Source of the DNA: Curvularia sp. ZM96
Lineage: Eukaryota > Ascomycota > Dothideomycetes > Pleosporales > Pleosporaceae
Length of the DNA stretch: 64,000 nucleotides
Direction: 5' to 3'
Assembly (NCBI GenBank): GCA_022457065.1
Contig: JAJGBQ010000005.1
Coordinates: 3,224,001 to 3,288,000, forward strand
This document shows, piece by piece, positions 44,268 through 55,607 of the stretch (the stretch's first letter is position 1; the number at the start of each line of letters is the position of its first letter). Made by a program: the position numbers and the translations under genes. Below the pieces are notes generated by a model. It did not search any database and was not told the DNA's origin. It was given only the letters and a program-made list of their open reading frames with translations.

Positions 44268-45861
44268 GTTATGTGAGTGCAACAGTGGGGGAGTTGTTGT
44301 TTGTATAGTAGGTGCGACCTTCGCAGTGACCTGAACTGAGTCGCGCCTGCTGGACTGTTCAACTTACGTATTCACAGCGACTTGGAGCCTGTCCTCAGCC
44401 GTTACAATACCAGAATAGACCAAAGTGCCAGTAACGGTAACATGCGCCAAGAAAACAATTGCTAGCAGCCGCGCGACGGCAAGTACTGCTTGGGGGTGTG
44501 CTGGAGTAAATGCCTACCTTTCTGTTTTTGAGAGTCTGCGAGTTGTGGTGGAAGTCGTATGCAACTTTGTGGTGGTTGTGAGTGATCGAAAGTGGTGGAC
44601 AGGTCGAGGCGATACTATCAAAGTAGGGCGGCGAAGTTGAGGGTGAGAAGTGTGAGTGAGCAGTGACTGTGCCGAAGTGACTTGCGTTGCTATTGATTGC
44701 AGTTTGCTATTGTGCGATTGTTCACGTCACCGCTGCAGTGACGCCGAAATTTTGAAAACGCCACAGCGAGGAAGCGAGAGAGTCCGAGACAAAACATCTC
44801 CTTGGATATCTTTTGCGACACTGAGCTATCTGTGTAAGCCAATCACTACCGTCGCTGCAACTTACCTATACGGACTTGTTGGTGTAGCAGCCTCACGGCA
44901 TCACCCACCACTAAGGAAGCCATGCAGAGCGCATGTTACAATCATGCTACTCTCTCATGGATCCCAAGCTACGTCACACTAAAGCCCACCTATGTTTGCT
45001 GGTCGAAAATCGGATTTCAGGCACCAAGCCACCGTTCGCAGGTTGTAACCCAAGTCCTCTGATTGCACGTGCTGGTGTGGGTCCGAAAATGTGAACCAAA
45101 GTACAAAGCTGAATTTCTGACAGTATCCCTAATGAACTATTCTCCCATCTCAAGAGCATCTGACACAGCGCCTGCCACGATATGGAGAGGGAAGACAAGG
45201 CCTGGCTAGACACACTCACAGCAAACACACAAATATCAGCACAGCAAAAACTCTCTTCGAGACCAATTGGACTATTTACAGTTTAAGAGAAGTTTAGGAA
45301 AGAACATGTAGTGGTATATAAAGTATCAAGGAAAATCCTCACAAAAAAAGAAAATCGGCTCTTGTTTTGCGAGAGCCGATCATGAATGTATGTGAAGAAG
45401 GTGCCGGTGACGGAGAGCCAGCTGCGCCTACCGCGCAAAATAACCCTCGGCAGCTCTTGGATAACAAATGCTCACCTCCAACCTCCTTGTCTAGTCGATG
45501 CTATCAAATGCCACGACTTTTCGGCGCCTATGTGATTTCCCCACAGATACTCCTTGAAGATGCTAAAACAAAGTAAAAGGAAAAAGGAAAATTGATGAGA
45601 GAAACGCCATGTCTTTTCCGAGCCGTCTTTGCAAAACTGCTAGATATTTCCACCGTAGGCATTCTCCCGAGACATCTGTCGCATATCGAAATCAAGCTTT
45701 TGAGTGCCCCGTGCCTCCAAATCGCGTTACGTTGACTCGCTAACATGGCATGCTCAATGAGTCAAAGCGTAGTCGCATCTTGATACGGAAGCCGGCCGCG
45801 AACGGTACTGCTAGCACCCTGCGCGCGTGTGTGCTAGAACGTCCATAGAATTTTCGTCTGT
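44268..45861. other. Intergenic, no gene recognised
   Basis: 1.6 kb between two minus-strand genes. It should include the promoter of the Ulp1-like gene; a further non-coding 5' exon cannot be excluded. Short ORFs only. Confidence 0.55.
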
Positions 45862-48467
45862 TCACTCTCCAGTACTCGATCCTCGTAACCTCCTACCAAG
45901 TGTCACACTGCGACCGAGATCCGATATGCCGCCGACTGAATGTCTGTTGCTCGGGTTTCGGGCAACGTTCAGTTGCGTTCGGGCTCGTAGGCCTGAAGAC
46001 ATTGGTTTGTCGAAATTGGCTGGCGATCCCTCTCGGCCCAGATTGTGACCATAACGGTTCTGAGTATCCCGGAACAAAAGACTGTGCTCGTTTGAGGGAG
46101 TACTGCTTGAAATGCTAGGCCGACGAAGACCCGAGCTGGTCTGAAGTGAGGGCGAGGGTTGCAAATCATGCATTGGCTCACGGGGGGTAAATTGCCTGCC
46201 GGTGCTGTAACGGTTGCTCTCGTTTTGTTGCTGCCGCGACCGAAAGTCAATTGAGGTCATTGCACGTGATGGTGCACGGAATATTGTATCCTCGTCGTCT
46301 TCTTCAGCACTCTTACGCGCCCGATGAAGACTTGTGCCTGCTCGCTGTAGTCGTGATGGTACATGTCTTTCATCGTAGGGCTCTTGACTGCTTTCTCGCT
46401 GAGTACCATTAGATCCAACGGCAAGCATACTGCTCCTTCGAGCCTCAATGCGCGACATTGCTCTGCTGGGACTAACACCAGTCAATGTGTTGCTCTCGGG
46501 TTCGATGCTTTCTCGTATAGTTGGTGATTCGCCGTTGAACTGGACGCTCGGTCGACGCGAGATTGTAGCCGTGTTCGACCGAAAGGCTGGACTAGCAAAG
46601 CCCGTTTTGGTGTCACACAGAGCTATACACAGCTCCGTCAAGCTACGGCAGAGGTTGTCGGCTTTGCGCCTAACCTGGCGGTCAGACACAACGGCACCAT
46701 TGATGATGGAGCTTGCTGAATGTAGTGTGCCCTGAGGCCCACCACTGCCGCTCATCTCAGCCAAGGCTAGTGCTTCTTGTGCAGTAGCTTCCAACGTACG
46801 GTACACTGCCGGCGATATATGTTGTCGCGCCTTGGCAAGTGCATCCCTTAGCAGTGGGTGGGTCTTGCTGCTGTTAGGAGTAGTATGGGCGCTGACTGTG
46901 GACTCGGATGGAGACTGGTTCAGCTTTCGCTGTTGGTTTGGCGATGAAGACACAGTCGTAGCCGAAGTGTTCGCGGTGCGTGGACGATCGGCCGACGCCT
47001 GAGATACAACGGCACCCGATGTCGAAGGTATTTTACCTCCCATTTCAATCTTGCGTATCCGAGACTTGAGTTCATCCAATTCATCCCAAACAGACGCTGC
47101 AGGCCCTGTGGAGCCATGCGATTCGGTGCCGTCGGCGCGTGAAGAAGCTTCAAACGACGTTTCCACCTGGGGAGTTCGTGGTTCATGGGAAAGATTAGAT
47201 GGCCTGTACGGCTGAATTGGCGTTCGATTCGGTGGTGTGTTCTGAACCTCTGGCTGAGATGAGCGCCTTGTTGAGGAGAATTGAGCGAGAAAGTCGCGCG
47301 GTGAAAGGTCAGCATCCCTCCGTACCGAACTCAAAGATACCTTGTGCGATAGTTGGGGCGTTCGGTATGCTGCTTCAGGTGCTGGCGAGTTTGAAGACCG
47401 GTCATAGCGGGAGGGGGTTGGTAGAAGCGAGCCTCGACGGAGACCGCCTGATCTGGAGTCTACCGCGGAGGGTATTCGACTTGATGTGGGCGTAACAGAG
47501 GTTGAGTTCGCCGGCGAAGGCGTCTGTAGAGCTGACGGGTACGACTGCCGCTCATTGATTCGGGCAACTCGAGACTGTAATGGTCAGCATTCTGCATCAT
47601 AATAGACAACATACAAGGACAGATCTGAGCAGCCACGGCGCGCTCGTACGCAGCCGTCGCGACTCGTTTCTGCTGGGTGGGTCGTCTCACCTTCAACCGG
47701 TCAACTCGCGCCGTGGGATCCGCTGGGCGCTGCTGCTGCTTGGGCGCACTATCAGCAGCGATGTTTAGGAACAGATCCTCCTTCTCGCCATCTGTGCCTG
47801 GCGTCACAGGCGCGGGCGCTCCCCGCCCGCTGTGCGCCGCGTGGTAGTCCTCCATCCGGCTGCGGGGGCCAGAGTCGTATTCGGACGACTCGGTCGAGCT
47901 TGCCATTCGTCGCGGCGGAGGACGAGAACTGGCGGAGGAGTTGCGTCGAGAGGCGGGGGGTCGCAGTAGATTTGCGGAACTGGCAGCGCTTGTTTGTTGG
48001 TGCTGTTTCTGCTGTTGTTTTTGCACAGGTTCGCTCCAGGCGCCCGGTTCTTCCTCCCCACGCTGCTTGCTCAACGGATACGAGCCACTTGGGGACACCA
48101 GCACTGTTGGGGAGAATTGCTGCTGCGCATAGGAGAGATCGGCGGGGTTCTGCGAGCTTCGGCTGCGCGTAACGAGGGTGATGGGAGGGCCGCGCGAATT
48201 GTCTATGCCATGCGCGCTGTAGGAGGCCGGGGGCCGTCTTGCGGCGGTGGACGTGGACGTGGACGAGGCGGTTGAGGGCAGGCGTAGCAGCGTCGGCGGG
48301 TCGGGGTTTGTGTTTGTGCGCTGGCGGGTGGGCTGGGGCAGCGGCTTGGGCTTGGGCGACGTGTGCGAGGTCAGCGTGTTTCGCCGGGGCGCGGTGGGTG
48401 GGTGTTGTTGTTGGTGTTGTAGGGCTCCTCCAGACGAATTCCAAGAATGGGTCGTGGTCGGCGGCAT
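45862..48467 (-). CDS. Large Ser-rich fungal protein of unknown function
   Basis: Two exons, 48467..47691 and 47574..45862, across a 116-nt intron (GTGAGA donor, CTGAC branch, phase 0), giving 829 aa. The donor after VDRLK is preferred over a later GTATGT because it joins in frame to SRVARINERQ. The protein is mostly disordered (Ser, Pro, Gln, Arg). Ordered islands are a conserved block SVRRDADLSPRDFLAQFSS (342-360), a short coiled coil WDELDELKSRIRKIEM (422-437), and helices at about 500-533 (LLRDALAKARQHIS...) and 555-582. This set of islands recurs in an uncharacterised filamentous-fungal family that automatic pipelines often label 'LPXTG domain'; that label is misleading, since there is no signal peptide. 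A cytoplasmic scaffold is plausible. It shares a divergent promoter with PRP45. Confidence 0.82.
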
Positions 48468-49502
48468 GGCTGCAGCAATCCAGGTGCGCTGGCACACACC
48501 AGACAGGGATGACGGTCAACGTTTCAGAGCACACACTCAGCCCGTCATGGCTGCTACGAGGGCCCACCGAGTGCGCATGCTCGCTTTGCAGTGCAAAAGG
48601 AAGATGCTTGCGACACTGCGACACTGCGACGCTGCAGATAGCCCGCATTCTCGACCTTGGCCCATTTCTTGCTAGGGTGGCCGGGCCTTTACACGACATG
48701 GCACAAACCCCCTCTCGAGCGAATGATGTGCAGCCAGCCCTATGCTATAACCAACCACCTGGTGCCTATATCACCCGCTATACACCGCCCAAGCACGCTT
48801 TTCCACTGGCTTCTTCGTTGCCCGCCCGCGGGACCGTGTGCTCGACATCTCGACGGGTGGCAGCGGCACAACGTTGCTATCGACACGCTTTCTCGTCATG
48901 GCCTTCTCCTGCAGTGCGCCATGGACTGTGCTGACTCGCGATCACTCGCTTTTAAATGAGCGTCTGCTTACGGTTAATTTCTTCCTCCCGTTGCGAGCCC
49001 ACACCGCTGCTTCTTTGTCCGCCAACTCCACGTTCCTTTTGGCTGCTTTCATCCCAAGGTGACGACTGGAACCGCATCGGGCGACGGGTGCGGAACGGCT
49101 GTATTGACCAAGTCTGTTCCTGCATTCGCCATGCCCGGCATGGAAGTCGTCCACGGGGCGCCTAAGCAAGGCTGGCACGGCTGACGACACTGGCATTTCC
49201 TTCTACTTATGCAAGCTCAGTAATACGGAGGAAACCCGGCATGTTGGAGGTGCTCGTAGATACAGAAATGGTACTCCGTCTGAAGCGACTAGCTGCATTG
49301 GTATGCACTGGGGGCGGGGCGCAGTGGAAGCTCCGGTGAAGGCATGGAGCTTCCCGCAATTTGGGCTGCCATGTCACGTGATCCGGACCCGGCAGAACCA
49401 GTCCGCCGACAAGGCCGATGAAAGAATCTCGTCTTGCCATCCGCTCCAGCCTGGGCATCACTGCGATCGCGATACCCAGTTCTGCCCACTCCCAGCATCA
49501 AC
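48468..49502. promoter_or_regulatory. Divergent promoter between the Ser-rich protein and PRP45
   Basis: 1.04 kb between two start codons on opposite strands. It contains TCACGTGA at 49374-49381, nearer PRP45. No other gene is recognised. Confidence 0.5.
49374..49381. promoter_or_regulatory. TCACGTGA palindrome upstream of PRP45
   Basis: Same 8-mer as upstream of MOT1 and TAF11; it ends 122 bp before the PRP45 start codon. CACGTG core of the Cbf1/Pho4 type. Confidence 0.45.
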
Positions 49503-51161
49503 ATGTCCGTCGCAGCGCTATCCAAGTCGCTGCCCAAGCCGAAATACTCGGGCGAGGAGGAGGAACTCACCAACAGCACGCGTGTGCTGAGCTCCGAGCA
49601 GTACGAAGCGCAGGTCGCACGGAAGAAGAATGGCCCACCCGCATACGGCAGCAGACAAAGTTGGCGACCCCGCGCGCCCGAGGACTTTGGCGATGGAGGC
49701 GCGTTTCCAGAGGTTCACGTCGCGCAGTACCCGCTGGATATGGGAAAGAAGGGCACTCCATCTACATCCAATGCTCTCGTGAGGAGAGTCGATGGCGAGG
49801 GCAAGACCAAGTACGATGAGATTGCGAGGCGTGGGCACAGCGATTCGAGGATCGTGCAGGCGAGCTTCAAAGACCTCATCCCCCTGCGCCAACGGGCAGA
49901 CGCTGGCGAATTGGACCTGTCGCGTCCGAGTCAAGAAGTGGTGCAGGCAACAAAGGAGAGGACAGAGCAGGCGCTCATGGCCCTAGTGGCAGGACAGACT
50001 GCCGCGCAGCGACCAAAGAACGTCCAAGGTCGAAGAGATGACGAGCCCACCTTCGTGCGATACACTCCAACCGCGCAGATGGGTGAAGCCCAGGGGAAGA
50101 CGCGTATCTTCAAGATCCAACAACGACAAATCGATCCCATAGAGCCGCCAAAATTCAAGCACAAACGTATCCCTCGTGGACCACCCTCGCCTCCACCACC
50201 CGTTCTCCATTCCCCTCCTCGAAAACTGACCGCCGAAGACCAAGAGATGTGGAAAATTCCACCCCCAATCAGTAACTGGAAGAATCCCAAGGGTTATACA
50301 GTACCTCTGGATAAGCGTCTGGCGGCTGATGGGCGAGGCCTTCAAGACATTACAATCAACGATAAATTTGCCCAATTTGGTGAGGCTCTGCAGGCTGCAG
50401 ACAGGCATGCTCGAGAGGAAGTCAAGCAGCGCGCCATCATGCAACAGCGCTTGGCAGAGAAAGAAAAGTTACAAAAGGAGGAGCACTTGCGCAACCTGGC
50501 AAAGCAGGCCCGAGAAGACCGTGCGAACGCCGCTCGTAGACGACATAGCGACTCGGAAACAGACTCGGAGGAAGAAGAGGTGCGAAAGAGGATGGATGCG
50601 CGCAAAGAGCGTCGTGAGGACCTGCAGCGTGAACTCCGCCAGTCGCGCATGGGCAATGAGCGCAAGATCCAGATGCTTGCTCGCGAACAAAACCGCGATA
50701 TCTCCGAAAAGGTTGCTCTCGGCCTAGCGAAGCCAACACAAAGTGGAGAATCCATGTACGATGCTCGGCTATTCAATCAGTCGAGTGGATTCAACGCGGG
50801 TATCAACGAGGATAACCATTATGATAAGCCTCTTTTTGCTGCCCAAGACGCAATAAGCAGCATCTACCGCCCGAACGTGCAGCAGGATGACGGAGAAGAC
50901 GACGGACAGACGTACGACAGGCTTACAAAATCGAGCAAATTTGAAGTCTTGGGCAAGGCCAAGGAAGGCTTCAAGGGTGCCGATCTACAAGAAGCTCGTG
51001 ATGGACCGGTCCAGTTTGAGAAGGATACCGACGACCCTTTTAATATTAATCAGATGATTGACGAAGTTCGGGGCGAGAAGAAGGGTGAAAAGCGTTACGG
51101 CATCCAAGAGCCTGAAGGCAGGTCAACGAAGCGTGCCAGGGTGGATGACGACAGTGATTGA
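49503..51161 (+). CDS. PRP45: SNW/SKIP-family pre-mRNA-splicing protein (Prp45)
   Basis: Spliceosome component of the NineTeen-related complex; it is needed at and after activation of splicing and also links to transcription. Single exon, 552 aa from the ATG at 49503 (the frame opens earlier but this is the first ATG and gives the usual N-terminus). The SNW domain spans about residues 170-340: PTFVRYTPT, then the basic RIFKIQQRQIDPIEPPKFKHKRIPRGP stretch in overlapping conserved blocks, a Pro-run (PPSPPPP), and the name-giving SNWKNPKGYTVPLDKR beginning at Ser257. A long charged helix (about 300-430, Arg/Glu/Lys-rich with an RRRHSDSETDSEEEE-like cluster) follows. The tail contains YDARLFNQSSG and DPFNINQMID motifs typical of SKIP proteins. 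Confidence 0.96.
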   Translation: MSVAALSKSLPKPKYSGEEEELTNSTRVLSSEQYEAQVARKKNGPPAYGSRQSWRPRAPEDFGDGGAFPEVHVAQYPLDMGKKGTPSTSNALVRRVDGEGKTKYDEIARRGHSDSRIVQASFKDLIPLRQRADAGELDLSRPSQEVVQATKERTEQALMALVAGQTAAQRPKNVQGRRDDEPTFVRYTPTAQMGEAQGKTRIFKIQQRQIDPIEPPKFKHKRIPRGPPSPPPPVLHSPPRKLTAEDQEMWKIPPPISNWKNPKGYTVPLDKRLAADGRGLQDITINDKFAQFGEALQAADRHAREEVKQRAIMQQRLAEKEKLQKEEHLRNLAKQAREDRANAARRRHSDSETDSEEEEVRKRMDARKERREDLQRELRQSRMGNERKIQMLAREQNRDISEKVALGLAKPTQSGESMYDARLFNQSSGFNAGINEDNHYDKPLFAAQDAISSIYRPNVQQDDGEDDGQTYDRLTKSSKFEVLGKAKEGFKGADLQEARDGPVQFEKDTDDPFNINQMIDEVRGEKKGEKRYGIQEPEGRSTKRARVDDDSD

Positions 51162-51889
51162 GCAACTTTAGGTACCACCATCGGCGTTTGGGAGTTCTTC
51201 GCGCAGTACAAAATTGCTGTTGCGGTCTTTTATGAGCATTGCAAGCGATAACAGGTCAGGATATCTGGTCTTTAGTATCTTCAATACCTGAATGTGTACC
51301 GAACCTCTCGAGATAGCGAACTCAACTCGGTAATGTGCATACTTAGTAGTATGCGTGTTTAGCATCCACTTTGACATCCACTGCTGCACGCATGCTGGCC
51401 ACTAATCTCGTATTGTTCCCCTCGTCATTTGTCACTAACAGTAACTCGGGTACCCCAGTCTTCGGATGGTGCACCTAGTTCAGATCACAGTTTTCCCTGG
51501 TGTCAGCAAATCACTCCCATTCATGGTTCCCACACAGTAGCTCGGGTATCCTAGTCTCGGATGGCGCACCTGGCTCTGACGGCAGCTATCCGTGGTATCA
51601 ACACTTCCATTCATCGCTCCACAACCCCGCCATATAACGTTGTCTCCATACTACACTGCAGCGAGTGCAAAGGTATCACGGAATTAACGGCAATGTGCGT
51701 CTGGTTTGCGCCGGCATGCACAAGAGCCGCCGATATGTTGCCGGTTGGCGAGCCTTGATCACGTTGCTTTCCTTCCTATCAGCTAACTTCGGAATTGGCT
51801 TACCATGCAAGTCAAGCAGCGTGTATTTAAAGAGCTTACACATTCTCTTCTACGTCCTCCAGCGTCACTGCGCAATCTAACAATTCAAA
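51162..51889. promoter_or_regulatory. Upstream region of the dioxygenase gene with a tandem duplication
   Basis: 730 bp between PRP45 and the dioxygenase gene. It contains a diverged ~96-bp tandem duplication (51439-51620). The last 100 bp before the start are AT-rich. No gene is seen. Confidence 0.5.
51439..51620. repeat. Diverged ~96-bp tandem duplication
   Basis: Copy 1 (51439-51530) begins CAGTAACTCGGGTACCCCAG and copy 2 (51535-51620) begins CAGTAGCTCGGGTATCCTAG. Both continue with CGGATGG-T/C-GCACCT and end in CATTCAT..-TCC. Differences in the best-aligned parts are mostly C/T and A/G transitions. Confidence 0.8.
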
Positions 51890-52975
51890 ATGAGTGAACG
51901 GAACTCGGCAATATCTGATAGCAAAAAACACAAATTCAATCCGAACTTTACAGATGCTGTCATCAATGCGACGGGACCCAAAGCTACCCCTCGAGTCAGG
52001 CAGCTCACGGCGGGATTGATACGGCACCTGCACGATTTTGCGAGAGAGAATGAACTCACAGTCGATGAGTGGATGACAGGGGTAGAACTGGTACGTCCGG
52101 ATGTCTTGTCAGGCTGCGCATCAACGCTGCATGCAATGGATCACATACCGACGGTGAACAGATGAACGAAGCAGGTCGCATGTCCGACTCCAAACGCAAC
52201 GAAGGCCAGCTTCTCTGCGACGTCCTCGGTCTTGAGTCTCTTGTCGACGAGATAACGTACAAGCTCGCCTCCACTGCTGCCGATGAGCCTACCGCTACCG
52301 CCATCCTAGGCCCCTTCTATCGAGAGAACGCACCGGAGCTGCCCATGGGGTCTTGCATTGTGTCAAAGGAGATAAATGAGCAAGGCGACCGGACATGGAT
52401 GCATGGAACAGTGACTGACTTCAGAACTGGGGCGCCGATTGAGGGTGCAGTAGTAGATGTCTGGCACACAGCGCCAAATGGCTTGTACGAACAGCAGGAC
52501 CCTAATCAGCCGGATATGAATCTCAGAGGCAGATTTACAACCAGAAAGGATGGAAAGTACAGCTTCTACTGTTTGCGGCCAGTACCATATCCTATTCCTT
52601 TTGATGGTCCTGCGGGGAAGGTTCTGCAAGCGCTCGACAGACACCCGTTCCGGCCGGCACACATACATTTCCTAGTAAGTGATTTGTTTCACATAGTTGA
52701 GGGACGAACACAAACCCTTTCGAAGCAGTAAACTGACTTCATGGAAGCTCACGGCGCCTGGCTATAAGCCGATTGTGACGCAAATATTCGACCGCAAGAG
52801 CAAGTACATTGACGACGACGCTGTCTTTGCAGTCAAGGATTCCCTTATTGTGGATTTCAAGCCTTTTGAAGGCGACCCCAAAGCAGATTTTGAGCTGCCG
52901 TATGACTTTAAGATGGCAAGCTTCGAAGACGCGAAGATGCACTCTGTTGCAGGCACGACAGAGGAGAGTGCGTAG
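51890..52975 (+). CDS. Intradiol ring-cleavage dioxygenase (catechol/hydroxyquinol 1,2-dioxygenase type)
   Basis: Non-haem Fe(III) enzyme that opens catechol-type rings between the two hydroxyls to give muconates, feeding the 3-oxoadipate route. Three exons: 51890..52090, 52162..52674 and 52748..52975 (71- and 73-nt introns, all phase 0), 313 aa. The N-terminal ~100 residues form the helical dimerisation domain (RQLTAGLIRHLHDFA, GRMSDSKRNEGQLLCDVLGLESLVDEI). The iron ligands are Tyr176 (NGLYEQQD), Tyr210 (PVPYPIP), His234 and His236 (RPAHIHF), with the family's Tyr-to-His spacing of 24. No signal peptide, so it is cytosolic, unlike the secreted fungal dioxygenases. Catechol and hydroxyquinol enzymes cannot be told apart safely by eye. 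It lies 475 bp upstream of a decarboxylase gene on the same strand. Confidence 0.93.
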
Positions 52976-53449
52976 ATGCAGTAGATGAAACAGGCTCTTT
53001 CTTTCTCAGTCAAGCATAGTTTGTGTGACATTCTTCTGCTGTCCTAATTCAAACAATAAACGTTCTCTGTTCCTTATTCTCCGAGCTCGCTTGTGTTCCG
53101 ATCCGATATCAGTTGATGCATTCCGATCTTAGGCCGCTCCCCGCATTGCGCTACTCCACTAACCGTGTCCAACCGAACCGCGGTTGTCAATCAACGCCTT
53201 ACACTGTTCCGACGCCCTAGTTCAAAGGTCAAATGACCTCTGCTATTGTTGTGTTTAGATTTTCAATTCTTTATTACCCTTGCACCCTCCAAGATTTCAA
53301 GATATTGCTTACATACAGCACGGCACTTGACAGGGTCAAGTTTACAGTATGTTTGTTAGAGCTGCATGCTACTACGCGTTGTACCACACGTGAGCCGACT
53401 TACTAACACACTTCAAGACACCTTCTTAAGAGAACAATAATATCGCAAA
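52976..53449. promoter_or_regulatory. Upstream region of the pyruvate-decarboxylase-like gene
   Basis: 470 bp between the dioxygenase stop and the decarboxylase start. It holds two perfect palindromes, AACCGCGGTT (53176-53185) and AGGTCAAATGACCT (53226-53239), listed together below. Confidence 0.5.
53176..53239. promoter_or_regulatory. Two palindromes upstream of the decarboxylase gene
   Basis: AACCGCGGTT at 53176-53185 contains CCG and CGG triplets with no spacer, a form that zinc-cluster (Zn2Cys6) dimers can bind. AGGTCAAATGACCT at 53226-53239 consists of two inverted AGGTCA half-sites two bases apart. They lie 265 and 211 bp upstream of the start codon. Function is inferred from symmetry only. 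Confidence 0.35.
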
Positions 53450-55429
53450 ATGGGCGATCATAAAGATACACAGAGAACTCCAGGACAATCCATCATGGAC
53501 GAAAATAGAATTACCCTTGGACGTTACATGTGGGAACGCATTCACCAACTAGGCGTCGACACAATCTTCGGTGTACCAGGCGACTTCAACCTTCAGTTTC
53601 TCGATTACATTTTCCACGTCGATGGCCTGAAATGGAACGGCAACCAAAACGAGCTGAATGCAGCTTATGCTGCCGATGGCTATGCCCGCATCAAGAATAT
53701 CCCGGGATGTTTCGTCACTACTCACGGCGTTGGTGAATTGAGTGCGCTGAATGGTATTGCTGGCAGCATGTCTGAGAATGTCAAAGTCATACATGTCGTT
53801 GGACAGACTACGCGCGCTATGCAGAAGAACCATATGATGATCCATCATAGTATCGGCATGAAGCCGAATCATCAAGTATACAATAAGGCCAGTGAGGGCT
53901 TACGGTATGCGGCTGCAGAGCTTTGGGATATTGAAACTGCACCAAGCGAGATTGATCGTGTCCTGCGAGAATGCGTGCTGAAGAGCGGGCCGGTGTACAT
54001 CTTCTTGCCCTTGGATCTGAGCGCCGAACTCGTAGACAAGAGTTTGCTGGACAAGAAACTTGATTTGGCTCCGCAGATTGATGCGCAGGCGCAGGAAAAG
54101 GCCATCAAAGCTATCACCTCTGCGGTTGCAGAGGCCAAACAGCCCACTGTCCTAGTAGACGTACTTACGCATCGGTTTGGTGCAGCAAAGGAAGCGCAGA
54201 AGGTAGTCAAAATGCTCAATGTCCTCTTCTTCTCATCGATAATGGGCAAGGGTATTATCGACGAGACAGAGGAGAAATATGTTGGCGTGTGGAACGGCGA
54301 GATTAGTACTCCCGGCGTCAAAGAAATGGCAAAAGCTGCTGATCTGGTAATCACACTGGGATACCTCCCATGCGATACCAATACTGCTGGTTACTCGAGA
54401 CAGCTGGATGAAACGAAGACAATTCACATCAACGCCTTTGATGTCGTTGTAAGTTCATCCGCTTCTGTCGTCTTTTTCTCCTGGCTCACCATGCTTGATA
54501 CTAACAATAACAAAAAATAGGTCAAGGGCACATCATACCCTTCTACCTTCTTGAAGCCACTGTTGGCCGCTCTAGCTGAATCCCTTCCTTCACCAGCCCA
54601 ACACTCGATACCTAAACCACAGCTCCCTCCTCCCCGCAAACCTCTAGATGCAGAAGCCAAGCACCTAACACAATCCTGGCTCTGGCCTACGATACAAAAC
54701 TTCCTCAAATCTGGCGACATCATCGTCAGCGAAACAGGTACCTCGAATTTCGGAATCGCTGACACCATGTTCCCGAAAGACGTTACGCTGGTGACTCAGA
54801 TTTACTACGGTAGCATTGGCTTCGCTACCGCAGCAACGCTGGGTGTGGATGTGGCACGGAGAGAGCTTGAGACAGCGAACAAGCGCAACAAGGGAAGAAC
54901 GATACTGTTCACGGGCGATGGGTCGATGGCGTTGACGATTCAGGAGGTCGGCACTATGATCAAGTCGCAATGCAAGGCCGTGCTGTTTGTTATTAACAAC
55001 GAGGGATACACGATTGAGAGATTAATCTGGGGTGCTCGACAACGTACGTATCTCTCTTTTTCCCTTTGCTTCAAACATACTTTTGATCATTTCTAACACT
55101 CGAATCCAGCATACAACGATATTGTCCCACACGACTACGCTCATCTCTTGCCTCTATACCATCATCCAGATCCGAACTCATCTTTCCACCGCGCAACGAC
55201 AAAAGAAGAGCTTACTGCCATCCTGGCCAAACCTCAGGTCCAGCAACCCGAAAATTTGCAGCTAGTGGAACTGGTGCTGGATAAGTTGGACACGAGCTGG
55301 AGGCTCGGAACGACTCTAGCGTGGAGAAGCGAGGAGCACAAGGAGTATTTGACGAGAGAAGGGTTTGTCGATACGTACGGTGGATGGGGTCTTGATGGCA
55401 AGGCTGGCGGAACCGTGCAGTGGAGTTGA
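53450..55429 (+). CDS. Pyruvate decarboxylase family, thiamine-diphosphate enzyme
   Basis: Decarboxylates 2-oxo acids (pyruvate to acetaldehyde in the type enzyme). Three exons: 53450..54448, 54521..55043 and 55110..55429, giving 613 aa. Catalytic residues are all present: Glu68 (QNELNAAY), His132-His133 (MIHHSIG), the thiamine-diphosphate/Mg motif from Gly465 (GDGS) to Asn492-Asn493 (VINNEGYTIE) and Glu499. At 613 aa it is about 40-50 residues longer than typical Pdc. The extra length is in the N-terminus and in the Pro-rich linker after the central domain (PSPAQHSIPKPQLPPP). It could be a true pyruvate decarboxylase or a paralogue acting on branched-chain, phenyl- or indolepyruvate. The neighbouring ring-cleavage dioxygenase hints at aromatic metabolism but proves nothing. 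Confidence 0.94.
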
Positions 55430-55607
55430 ATGTAACCAAATATTTCTTTAAACCATAGATCCCCTCATACATTGAGTCCTTCAGTCTCGATATACCAATA
55501 TAGAACTACAAACAGAACTTCTTGCTATCATCTGCAGTCCTCTCTTCCTCCCTTCTCCGGTCACTCTACCTCCCCCTCCATCTAACCTCGAAAGGACAAC
55601 ACTGTAA

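Noticed and set aside
47575..47690. Read-through of exon 1 of the Ser-rich protein to a later GTATGT donor
   Set aside because: That donor leaves the wrong phase for the conserved downstream frame, whereas the GTGAGA donor at 47690 joins VDRLK to SRVARINERQ in phase 0.
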